Of a DNA stretch of 64,000 nt, positions 48,865 through 58,997 are shown piece by piece. Below the pieces are notes generated by a model that worked only from the letters and a program-made list of their open reading frames with translations, made no database searches and had not been told where the DNA came from. Each line of letters begins with the position of its first letter. Position 1 is the first letter of the stretch. The DNA comes from Gnetum montanum (Eukaryota; Streptophyta; Gnetopsida; Gnetales; Gnetaceae). The position numbers and the translations under genes are program-made. The stretch covers positions 108,019 to 172,018 of the forward strand of contig MNCI01022408.1 in assembly GCA_015680685.1 (NCBI GenBank), given 5' to 3'.

Positions 48865-50034
48865 AACAACAAAGGAACCAAATGGTCAAATTCGTATGAC
48901 AATAGCAAGAGTAGCTCATGATGGTAAATTAGATCTAAGAAGGTTAGTAGTAAAAATGACAATATCTTAGTGGAAGAAGTCTAAGCTCTTCACTAAAAGA
49001 TCGTAATTAAGGTAGCTACCTAGAAAAATGAGGCCCTAAAGTTCAAATGTGTAAAAAATCACTACAAGGACTAGGTTAGACTATTCAAGGAAGTCAATGA
49101 GAAGGAAATCCAATTGGCAAAAGCAAAATGAACAAGTCCCTTCAGCAACTCCAACAAGGTGATGTATGGCAGCACATCTTTGATCGATTGAATGCGTATA
49201 ACAAGGTGGAGATTTGAGTAAAGAAATTGCAAATTGAAGAGATGATAAAATACATGTAGCTTGCCAACCTTTGTTATGAAAAATTGATGATGTTGACAAT
49301 AGAGAGGCCAAGGTCTAAATTGGGAAAGAAGGTTATGAGTTCCTACCTTCTCTATGAGATAGAATTCAAGCTCCATAAGGAGACCAAATAAAAGTTGGAG
49401 GTAACCAACACAAAGCTTGAACTTCTCAGAAGTGGTTTCACTAATCAATGATCTATTGTTGATAACATGGCAAGATGGATGAATGACTGCTAGGAGCTGA
49501 AGAACTTGGTAAAGGCATCTAACATTGAATGTAAGCAATTTGTAGCTTGGTTTATCAATGCGAAGGAAATGTTTTCTTTAATGTTATTACCATGGGATAT
49601 TCCTACACTAGCCCACATCAACGAAGCTACATGAACTATCTATGATCAATAGAGCAAGGAAGAGAAGATGAAAATACTACTAGATGCTTTCAAACTTCCA
49701 ACAGTAATAGTGATAGTAGTAGGTTAGCCTTAGCCTCTAGTAGCACCAAGACAAGATGAAGGACTATCAAAACCACATGAGCCTCCAACTCCAAGCACTA
49801 TCCAAGAATTCATTACATTTTCAACTTTCTTAGAAGCACCTGCTGAACTTTTGTAAAAGTGTCCAATTTTTTTGCAATGGGCACTCATTTTCACAAACAT
49901 GTATAATCTAGCACTCAAAGTTAGTTAGAGTTAATCTATTTATCTTCCTATTAAGAATTTTCATACCTTCCTAAATGTTGTAAAAAGATACTTTTGTTCA
50001 CTCAAGGATGAGTTTTTAGTTAGTTATAGGGTTA

Positions 50035-50932
50035 TGATGAAATGTCAATAAGATAGGCTACATCAACGCATGCCCATCAGTGTAGCCTTGTCAATGTATC
50101 CCCATCGACACATGGTAGGATGCGTTGACATAGATACATTGATGCTAACATAGTCATTGCCTATATAAATGCACTCACCCTTTGCATTTTTTGCATCTTT
50201 TAGTCAAAGAGTTAGCTAAATTCTTGTATCTTTTTCCTTCCAAAGATAGAATATTTTTCCTCTAAGTACCTGTAGTATGAATTTATTTGATTGTACAACA
50301 TTTATATGAGAGCATATATACCTGAATGAATTGGCATGAACGACAATAAAACCAAGATTTCCTATGCCCATTGTAGCACTTAAAATATTTTAATTCTACT
50401 TTTCTGTACTTTACTTTACATGCACTTTTCATCACTATTCTTAACTAAGTAATTATTGTTATTATTCATAAGCAACATGAATACAACCATTTCGAGCATG
50501 ACCTATTAATGCTTGGTAATCCCAACATTAAATACTTGGTATGCCCAAAAGTAAACACCTGGTAACCCAATGGCATCAATATTAGTTTAGTATATATATG
50601 GTAAATGGGAACAAATACTCCATGTTAGGATAGTTAATGGAATAGTTAATTAGTTAGTTAATTCAATTACCATATCCTTACTTGATCATCTAGCTATTAA
50701 GAGAAAAATAATAAAATAATTATAAAAATACATATCTTAGGCCTTAACTACACTTAACCATATGTACAGTTAGATACAAGTGTAGATTAAGAAGATAACA
50801 ACTTACAACTCCATGATTTACTATTTAGGAATATTGGCCACTTAGGTAACTAAGTCTACAAAATTTGATTGGATCACTAGTGAACGCTTGTGATTCATAT
50901 AGTTGGGCGTAGGGGACACCCACCATTCATCA
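50035..50932 (+). repeat. 3' LTR of element H
   Basis: Starts TGATGAA and ends TTCATCA, a perfect inverted repeat. U3 words lie at 50053-50160 and the TATA box TATATAAAT at 50162-50170. The three-copy, 23-bp CTTGGTAA..CCCAA cluster is at 50511-50571. The last part is the reverse complement of the start of LTR A (gtgattcatatagttgggcg, aggggacaccc). A short purine run (atagggtta) precedes it. Confidence 0.85.
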
Positions 50933-50989
50933 CTTATACATGGAAAAATCTAAATTCATTATCTATGATTTGACACATTATTGTTCTTT

Positions 50990-51700
50990 TTTTATGAAAA
51001 ATGAGGTGTTAAGCCTAGTGGTAAGACTTATGAATTAAAAGTTTGAAGCCATGGGTTCAATTTTAGTGGGTAATCTTGAATTATAAAGTTCTAATTTGAC
51101 TATATATCTTAGGGTATACCTATATTACAATTATTTTTAGGTTTTGATGCTCTCTTTTCTTTTCTTTTTCTTCTTTTTATTTTTTTGGAATTAATCACAT
51201 GCTAGATTTTCTAAAAATAACACTTAAGACCTACATTAAAATCATGATTATTTCATTCTTTTATATCTTCAATTGTAAGAAAAGAAAAACTAAGTTACAA
51301 TCTCCTTTTAAACTTATAAAGAAGTATCAAAGTGATTTACTATCTATGTTTAAAATCAAGATCATAAGTTCAATTCCTTCTAGTGCATAGCCCATGAATA
51401 ATTTTAAGGGGGGTTTAGGTTTTATGTGTACAAGGGGATGTCATACTCTTAATTTGAAAGCTTTGAGTCATGGGTTTGATTCTAGTAGGAAATATTGAGT
51501 TGTAAAGTTTTATTAGCTATGTCTACCATCAAGATCATAGATTAAGTCCTTCTAGTGTATAGCCCATGAACACTAGCTTTTAAGAAGAGGAAGGGTGATG
51601 TCAAACTCTTGATTTGAAAGCTCTAAGTCATGGGTTCCATTCTTGTAGGCATTGCTAAGTTATAAAATTCTTATTAAACTATATTACAATTTTCTTGGGG
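50990..51700 (+). repeat. Tandem tRNA-SINE-like repeat
   Basis: A unit with taagcctagtggtaagac (51012-51029), like a pol III A box, and gggttcaattttagt (about 51054), like a B box, comes back in variants near 51440-51520 (gtcatgggtttgattctag) and 51598-51690 (gtcatgggttccattcttg). Segment 51352-51529 is repeated at 51530-51705, a period near 178 bp (atcaagatcat ... ttctagtgcatagccc). This resembles a decayed tRNA-derived SINE or its tandem duplication. No folding tRNA is present. Confidence 0.45.
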
Positions 51701-51705
51701 TTCCA

Positions 51706-52660
51706 AAAACACCACTTTTGTTACGTCAAATGGAATTTTGAATGATCATATGTTCCACTCTTCCAAATATCATTTTGCAATTTTAAATAATATAGTAAAC
51801 CATACCATTATCTTTAGAGACCCAAAATTTTAGAAAGGAGCTACAAAATTATAATATAAAGATATACAAACTTCTATTGGAATAAGAACAAGATCCACTC
51901 TACTACAAATAGCTCAAAATTTAGCTATCTATGAATCCATATAAATACATTAACATTATGGTTGAAGAACCTTAATCTTAATAGAATAAAATAGAACTTT
52001 TTGAACACTTGTAATAATTGTATATATTTTATCTAATCATAATAAACAATGTTTCTTTATATGAAACCGTTTAATAAGAAGTGAAAACCTGTGAGAGTGA
52101 TTTTGAATAAGAGTAAAGCTTGATCCTTTTCCTATACCAAAAGGAAGGTTTTACAAGATTGATTTTAAGGATGAGAACCTAAAAAGGCATTATGCTTTTC
52201 CTTTAGTCTCTCTTTTCGATGATTTGATGTACTTTGAATTTTTTTTAATATTATTATTCATTTCTTTAGGTACGACACTCCCCTCCTTTGAAATAAAAAA
52301 AAACACACAAACACAATGTTCATATACTTAAATTAACAAATAAATTACCAAAGGTCAAAACTTACTTATTAGTAAAAATAAAAAAGGGGTGTGAACATAA
52401 TGTTAAGAGCCTTGGCTTAGTAATGGATTAAAATAAAATTGTAGAAGGAATTCTAAACCTACTTTGATTTAAAAGGATATCAATGGATGTAAGTACAAAC
52501 TTAGATTAAAATATCTTTGTTTCTAATTAAAAGAGGTTGAATTTTAAAGTTTTAATTACACTATATATATCCTAAGATATATTACAAATTATACCTAGCT
52601 TTTAATGACTATATGGTATGAACATGCCTAGGTTGTAAAAGATAAATATTAGGAATTAGA
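51706..52660. other. AT-rich region without recognised features
   Basis: Long A and T runs, no supported frame and no LTR signals. It separates the H LTR and SINE-like repeats from the start of the K LTR at 52661. Confidence 0.4.
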
Positions 52661-52693
52661 TGATGAGCCAAGGATTGTGTTTTGAACATGATA
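52661..52693 (+). repeat. First 33 bp of the K 5' LTR
   Basis: TGATGAGCCAAGG matches the terminal inverted repeat of the family. It is followed directly by element E; the rest of the LTR is at 58998-59882. Confidence 0.65.
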
Positions 52694-53786
52694 TTTGTAG
52701 ATCAAGAACTTAGAAGAGGGGTTGAATAAGTTCCACAAATTAAAAAAGCACCAACCACAAAAACATACCAAAGTTTACATGGTTCTCCAACTTGGGTAGT
52801 CCACACTCAGAGGGTAGATTCCTTGCACACCTCTAGACTTTGTTTCTTCTAAAAATGGTTTGAAGGGCACCACATCCTATATAAGCTCTGAGCTTCACAC
52901 CAGAGTGTCTCATCGCTACAAAACCACTTAATCTTGTAAGGTCCCAACAAGCTCAAAATGTGGTTTCAAGGATCCCACAACCTTTACAAAATTGAGCTCC
53001 AGTCCAAAGTACAGAATCACTCAACCCCACAAGGTCTCAACAAGCTCAATGTGGATGCCTTCTCACAAGAAGCACATCAACCTTGCAGGGCTACAACAAA
53101 AAGAGAAACACATAAGGAAAGAATATAGCTAAATTTACAAGTCCTCACACTTTGAAGCTTAATACAACATACAACCAAGAAAATGATATTACAATGAAGA
53201 GAAAGAATACAATTACATATAATAGACAATTAGGAGCTTGAATGTGAACAATGTTTTCACAATTCCCAAGATCTTGGTATCTTCATATAGCCTTGTAGTT
53301 TCCAAAAACTCCTTGAAATTCATGCAACGGCTACCAAATAGTTAGTGTAGATGTCTTCTTTGAATTTGGGATTTATACCTAAGACTAGCCTCAATTTAGG
53401 AGAGATGTCTCACTAGAAAATGGATCATCTTCTATGGGACATCTACAAGAATACGTCTACTCTAAGATAGAGACATCAACTGTTTTTAGGATACATCTCC
53501 TCAACTTTTTGGTTCTATCTTCTAAGGCTTTCTCCTATTAATTTACCTTCTTATCAGTCCTTGAAGCATCTTCATTTGATTTGTAGCCTTCATTTTTGTC
53601 CATGCTTGTCTATGCTTTCATATTGCCCATGTGGTCTTCATTTTGACCTCTTGTTGTAGATCTCATTACATTGAGTTCTTAAGTCTTATTATGAAGCTCT
53701 TGTCCATTTCCTACAAACACATTATCCATAAAAAAACATTCTATGTTTTCCATTTTCCTTAAGGTTTTGACATACCAAAAGGTCAA
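52694..53786 (-). repeat. 3' LTR of copia E
   Basis: Same sequence class as 57895-58992 and 20527-21569. Words gatgtctcac, gggacatctac, gagacatcaac and atacatctcc stand at 53398-53520, upstream (minus strand) of the TATA-like AGGTATAAAT at 53380-53371. Confidence 0.85.
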
Positions 53787-55815
53787 CAATCTCACCCTTT
53801 TGGTGATGTTCAAAACTTAAGAAAATGGTAAGTAGATTCACATAATAAAAAAATGTATATATTTTGATCTCTCCCTTTTGAATAGAAACAAAAAGGGTTT
53901 GAAGAACTCCCCCTAAATAATTACAAGAAAAAAATAAAGACATATATATATATACTATGTTTTGATTTTTATTTTTTTTGTTTTTTGTTTTGAGAGCTTA
54001 GAATAACTATGTTTATTCAAAATTTAAAAGAAAAAACTTACTTAATAGGATAGGTTCCTATCCCCATGTCTTTATAGAGATAGTGAGTCATCATTCATTG
54101 AGAGGTTTAGTGAAAGCATCTGCAAGTTGATTTTGTGTTCCAATGAATTCTATCTTTATATGCCCATGTTGAGCATATTCTCATATAAAGTGATGTCGAA
54201 TTTCAATGTGTTTGGTACGTGAATGTTGAATTGGACTCTTTGTCATATTTATGGTGCTACTATTATTGCAATAAATTAGTGTAGACTAGGGTTTTATCCC
54301 TAAGTCCTTGAGTGTTTCTTTCATCCATAAAAATTGGGCACAACAAACTCAAGCTAAAATGTACTTGACTTCTATTATAGAAAGTGCTATGGAAGTTTAC
54401 TTTTTAGTTGTCCAATTAACAAGGCTTTTTCCTAGAAAAAATAAATTTCCATTTGTGCTTCAATGACCATCCAAACAACCTACCCAATTTGCATCACAAT
54501 ATCTAGCAAGGTCAAGTGGGAAATCCTTTGGATACCAAAGTCTCCAATTATTAGTACCTTTTAAATAATAAAAGATACTTTTAACAGCCTTTAAATGGGA
54601 TTCTTTTGGGTTGGCCTAATATCTTGCATAAACTCCTACACTTAATGCTATGTTTGATCTCCTAATAGTTAGATAAAGTAGGCTACCTATCATACCTCTA
54701 TAAAGCTTGTGATCAACAAGTTTTTCTTGATCATCTATAGTGAGCTTGAAATTTGTTGTCATAGGAGTGTTCTTTACCTTAACTTCTACCCAAGTGAATT
54801 TGAGTAGTAAATCTTTGATATATTTTGTTTGATAGATGAAGGTTTCATATTTTTTTTAACTAATTTGAAATCCAAGAAAGGTGTTGAGCTCTCCCATCAT
54901 GCTCATTTCAAATTCTAATTACATAATATCTAAAAAATTCTTGAATAAAATTTCATTAGTGGCATCAAAAATAATATCATTAACCTAGATTTGAACAATA
55001 AGTAAATTATTACCTTCTCTTTTTTGAAATAAAGTGACATCAACCTTACCTCTTTGAAAGCCATTGCAAGTAAGGTGTTGGAAAAGTCTTTTGTACCAAG
55101 CTCTAGGAGCTTGTTTAAGCTCATAGGTAGCCTTCTTAAGCCTATAAACATGGTCAAGATTAATGGGATCTACAAATCCTTCAGGTTATTTAACACATAC
55201 CTCTTCTTGTATGGTCCAATTCAGAAAGGTACTTTCCATATCCATTTGATATAGCTTGATATTTTTAATATTAGCATATGTCAAAAGAAGTCTAATAGAT
55301 TCAAGTCTAGCAACAGGAGAAAAGCTCTTATTGAAATCAATTCCTTCTCATTAATTCTAGCCTTTTGCAACTAGCCTATGTTTATTTTTAATCATATTTC
55401 CATTTTTATTGATTTTATTCCTAAAAATTCATTTTGTCCCAATAATTAGTTTATGGTTTGGTTTAGGTGTCAGTTTCCACACATCATTTCTAGTGAATTG
55501 ATTTAGTTCATCTTGCATAGCTGAAATCCACCCTTTTTCTCCTTCTACTTCTTTAAATTTTTTTGGTTCTAGTTGTGAAAAACATGCTACATAAGTACAA
55601 ATTTCCTTAGTTTGGCTCCTAGTGCAAATTCCACCTTGTACTTGTCCAATTACATTGTTGAAAGAGCATGTTCTACTAAGTCTCGGAATCTTAGGTTGAA
55701 TTGGTGATATCTCCTCATGTTCATCCTCATGCTCACTATCTAATTTTGAGTTTTTATCAATTTGTACATGTGATGCACTAGATAAATTTTAAATGGAAAC
55801 TATCTCATCATTAGG
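53787..55815 (-). pseudogene. Copia RT and RNaseH of E
   Basis: RT begins near 55600 (GWISAMQDELNQFTRNDVW), continues with [44 protein letters not shown] near 55110 and [10 protein letters not shown]. The catalytic YVDD near 54990 reads stop-V-N-D, so Tyr and one Asp are lost. Then LNTFLGFQIS, YRGMIGSLLYLT, RNaseH with YCDANWVGCLDGH and TKHIEIRHHFI, ending in QLADAFTKPLNE near 54100. A nearly identical copy of the second half lies at 46954-47960. The 3' part (54020-53787) is noncoding up to the polypurine run. Confidence 0.85.
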
Positions 55816-56751
55816 TTATCGAGAAGTAACATCACTATCATCAATTTTAAAATTAATGGTTTCATCTACAACATTTGTTCTTTTAATGAAGACTCTATAT
55901 TCTCTATTAATAGAAGAGTATCCTAAGAAAATACATTCATTATTTGTAGGATCAAATTTTCTTAAGATATATTTATCATTAAGAATATAGCATTTGTACC
56001 CAAACACATAAAAATAACCTACCAAAGGTTTCCTACCAGTCCATAATTCATAGAGACTTTTAGAGGTGAACCTTCTTAGTAAGCAATATTAGTTTCTTCA
56101 ATCCAAAAGTGGTAAGGAAAGTCCTTGTCAATCAATATTATTCTTTTCATTTAAGATCCTATTCCTTGTTTTGACTACACCATTCTATTAAGGAGTTCTT
56201 GTAGTAAGAAATTAATGAAGCATACCATTCATTTGACAAAAATGCTTAAATTTGGCATTCTTGAATTTTCCTCCATTGTCACTCCTAATGACTTTGACAT
56301 CATAGCCTTTTTCTTTCGAAATCTAATTGCAAGTTCTTAAGAAATGATCAAATACTTCATCCTTGTGATATAAAAAGGCAACCCAAGTAAAGTGAGAGTA
56401 ATCATCAACAATGGTTAGAAAATACCTTTCCTTCCCTAAACTAAGTGTTTGAGAAGGACCAACCAAATCCATCTGAAGTAAATCTAAGGGACGAGAGGTA
56501 GATATACAATTTTCATTACCAAACCTTAACTTTATTTACTTTTCCCTTTGGCATGCTTCACAAGTGTTCAAATTGAAGTTTTTAAGTTCGTACAATCCAT
56601 GAACCATTTCCTTTGTCACTAAGGTTTGAAGAATCTTTTTGTTTATATGGCCCAACTTTCTATGCCACATATGAGCATCATCTATATTACTAATTAAGCA
56701 CTTGAATTCAAGGTTAGGATTATCTACAAAAAAAAAAAGTAGTCTAAACAT
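55816..56751 (-). pseudogene. Copia integrase of E
   Basis: Pre-integrase zinc region at 56751-56536: MWHRKLGHINKKIL and CEACQREK (H-H-C-C). The catalytic core follows on the minus strand with QMDLVGPSQT, FLTIVDDYSHFTW and VIRSDNGGKFKN, then the ..NGVVKTRNR stretch around the Glu, where several stops occur. The open end 56025-55816 (MVGYFYVFGYKCYILNDK, KFDPTNNECIFLGYS) is the usual C-terminal part. It would insert the element's DNA; here it is inactive. Confidence 0.8.
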
Positions 56752-57112
56752 TGGCCTTTCTAGCTCCTTCTATCACAATGTTTTCAGTGGTTAAGTCTTT
56801 TATTCTATAAGTTTTTTTAAAAAATGTAACATCAAAATTTGAAAAATAGAGTTGACATACACTTAGAAGATTATGATTTAACCCTTTGATAAAGAAAACT
56901 TTATTTATAGTAGGTAGTCCTTTACCTATTCCTCCTATGATACCAATACATGTTATATGAGCCTCCATGTCATCTCTAAAAGTCATAGTTCCATAATTGT
57001 TTTCTGTGGAGTTAATAAATTTAGTTTTATCTCCTATCATATGTCTTGAACATTCACTATCAATATACCACATGCTTATTTTGACTACAGAGAGAGCTAC
57101 GTGAGCCATCAT
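56744..57112 (-). pseudogene. Copia protease of E
   Basis: Open for 122 codons: MWYIDSECSRHMIGDKTKF (the copia D-S-G-C active site with Gly replaced by Glu), then GIGKGLPTINKVFFIKGLN and NLLSVCQL, the conserved end of copia protease. It follows the gag knuckle and overlaps the integrase frame slightly. Confidence 0.85.
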
Positions 57113-57894
57113 GTTCTATTTAGGCTTACTCTCTTTTTGCTTCCAACTTTTCTTTCCCTACAAAGCACCTTGTCTAGGCTATTTTTGAAAAGACCAAGTG
57201 TAATTTTCCATCCTAAGATAGCAATATGCTTAGAAATGTTCAAATTTTTTGCAATAGAAAAAATTTAAAGTCCTAAATTTTTTTATGTTACCAAACCTAG
57301 AACATCTTCCTTCTATAGAGCCCTTGATGTGTACATCCTTTTGCTCTTGATCTTTGGACTTTCTAAATATTTCTTATTCATCTACTTAATAATCTTGGTT
57401 AATCTTTGAATCTTAGCCATTAGGTTTGAGTTTTCTTTCTTAAGATAAGAACATTCATCATTAAGGGTTGTAATCTTTATCTCTTTGTCATGTAAGATAT
57501 CTTTCATTTTAAAGCATAAATTTTGAAAAGAAATAATTTCATTACAAAGCAACCCATACCTTTCTTCGAAGAAGTTTTGATCTTCTTTATGATGATTCCT
57601 ATGAATATTTGGACTTTCTTTCTTGTCCAAATTATCATAGATATGACCAGACCTACAATTATAATCTCTTCTAAGGGCTATATGGCCTCTTCTATTATCT
57701 ATCAAATTGAATGTAGAAGAGGAAATAAGAAACTTACATTTACTAATATAATACAAGGATTGAATACAATAATTGATGAAGCATATTATTCTCTTTTTCC
57801 AATTGAAAATAATAGTTGTTATTGATCTGATGCTTATTGATCCTTCCATGTTCATGTTGAGTTATCTACGTGAGATTATTGGGCTTTAATATCA
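57113..57894 (-). pseudogene. Copia gag remnant of E
   Basis: 57855-57382 is open and includes a coiled-coil-like segment (KMKDILHDKEIKITTLNDE, then KENSNLMAKIQRLTKI) like that in J at 18170-18300. The zinc knuckle near 57250 reads FYCKKFEHF.AYC, with the first Cys replaced by Phe. The large N-terminal gag domain is missing, so E carries an internal deletion of gag. Confidence 0.65.
57881..57894 (-). other. Primer-binding site of copia E (tRNA-iMet type)
   Basis: Next to the 5' LTR the minus strand reads TGATATTAAAGCCC against TGGTATCAGAGCCC; the three differences are all C-to-T or G-to-A. Confidence 0.7.
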
Positions 57895-58992
57895 CTTGTA
57901 AATCAAGAAATTAGAAGGGGGATTGAATAATTTCCACAAATTAAAAAATCACTAGCCACAAAACAAAGTTTATGTGGTTCTCCAACTTGGGTAGTCCACA
58001 CTTGGAGGGTAGATTTCTTGCACACCTCCAGAGTTTGTTTCTTCTAAAAGTGGTTTGAAGGGCACCATACCCTATACAAGCTCTAAGCTTTACATTGGAT
58101 TTTTTTGTCACTATGAAACCACTCAACCCTGCAAGGTTGTAATAAGCTTAGAATTTATTTTTTTAAGGATCCCACAACCTTTACAAAATTAAGATCTACT
58201 TCAAAGTGTTTTGACACTGCAAAACCACTCAACCCCACAAGGCCCTAATAACCTCAATGTGGATGCCTTTTTGTAGGAACCACATCAACATGTAGGGCTA
58301 CAAGAAAAAGAGAAAGACATAAGAAAATAATGTAACTAAATTTACAAGTCCTTGTACTTTGAAGCTCAATACAACATACAACCAAACAAATGATGTTACA
58401 ATGAAGAGCAAGAATATAATTACATAGAATACATAATTAGGGGCTTAAATGTGAATAATGCTTTCATAATTCCCAAACTTTTGGTATCTTCTTATAGTCT
58501 TAGAGTTTTTGAAAACTCCTTAGAATTCATACAATGGCTATCAAACAACTAGTGTAGACATCTTCTTTTAAGTTAGGACGTCTAATTGAGATTGGCCTTA
58601 ATTAAGAAGACACATCTCATTAGAAAATGGAATGTCTTCTATGGGACATCTACATGGAGATGTCTACTTTGAGACAGAGATGTCTACTATTTTTAGAAGA
58701 CATCTCCTCAACTTTTGGTCTATGCCCTTTAAGGCTTTCTCCTATCAATTTGCCTTCCTGCCAATCCTTGGAGCATCTTCATTTGATTTATAGCCTTTGT
58801 TTTCATTCATGCTTGTCTATGATCTCATCTTGCCTATCTGGTGTTCATTTTGACATCTCAGTGTAGATCTCATTTCCTTGAGTTCTCAAGTCTTATTGTG
58901 GAGTTCTTGTCCATGTCCTATAAACACATTATCCATAACAAACATTCTATGTTCTCTATTTTCCTTAAGGTTTTGATATACCAAAAGATCAA
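57895..58992 (-). repeat. 5' LTR of copia E
   Basis: Partner of 52694-53786 (attagaagggggattgaata against cttagaagaggggttgaata). AGACATCT-type words lie at 58555-58705. Many substitutions separate the two LTRs. Confidence 0.85.
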
Positions 58993-58997
58993 TGATA

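Larger units (their letters stand above)
43641..49930 (+). pseudogene. ORF X of element H, interrupted by copia I
   Basis: Starts at an ATG preceded by attattgtag, as in A (gattgtag before ATGG), which suggests a shared splice acceptor. First part 43641-45598: LNFGPFLKVALKE near 43955, GETYLF near 44065, then EIEKCFKENEKEKKILPFS and CLIYKLCKK near 44430-44510, matching A. The copia element I splits it at about 45600. It resumes at 48865 and runs to about 49930 with charged, coiled-coil-like fragments; the last readable part is WFINAKEMFSLMLLPWDI near 49550. A duplicated 46-bp stretch around the N at 44310 is an assembly fault within it. The function is unknown. Confidence 0.6.
37020..50932 (+). 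mobile_element. Athila-like Ty3/gypsy element H, 5' truncated, split by copia I
   Basis: Plus-strand order: C-terminal gag (37020-37815), protease (37985-38490), RT-RNaseH-integrase (about 38700-41590), a 1.5-kb spacer, an internal promoter-like block (43101-43180), ORF X (43641-45598 and 48865-49930) and a 3' LTR (50035-50932). Gag tail and protease match element K; ORF X matches element A; the LTR belongs to the A/B/K family. That the pieces form one element is inferred from order, strand and these matches. The copia insertion I (45600-48864) and two N joins lie within ORF X. Confidence 0.65.
52694..58992 (-). mobile_element. Ty1/copia element E, complete, minus strand
   Basis: LTRs at 52694-53786 and 57895-58992 flank about 4.1 kb of interior with gag remnant, protease, integrase, RT and RNaseH in copia order. 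TGATA at 52689-52693 and 58993-58997 is a likely 5-bp target duplication. The LTRs run TTGAYC to CAA on the transcribed strand. A primer site for tRNA-iMet abuts the right LTR and a polypurine run (aaaagggtgagat) the left one. The LTRs differ at many positions, so the insertion is old. It looks like the SIRE/Tork group from its RT and RNaseH words. Confidence 0.85.

Noticed and set aside
49071-49538. A 155-codon open frame on the minus strand
   Set aside because: It is antisense to ORF X of element H; its low-complexity Leu-rich product is best explained as the complement of the coiled-coil part.
50995-51120. Genuine tRNA gene
   Set aside because: A- and B-box-like words are seen but no cloverleaf, anticodon arm or acceptor pairing could be made out.
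53941-53954. TATA-rich promoter at the tatatatata run
   Set aside because: It is a simple repeat between the copia pol end and the polypurine run, with no transcription unit on the plus strand.
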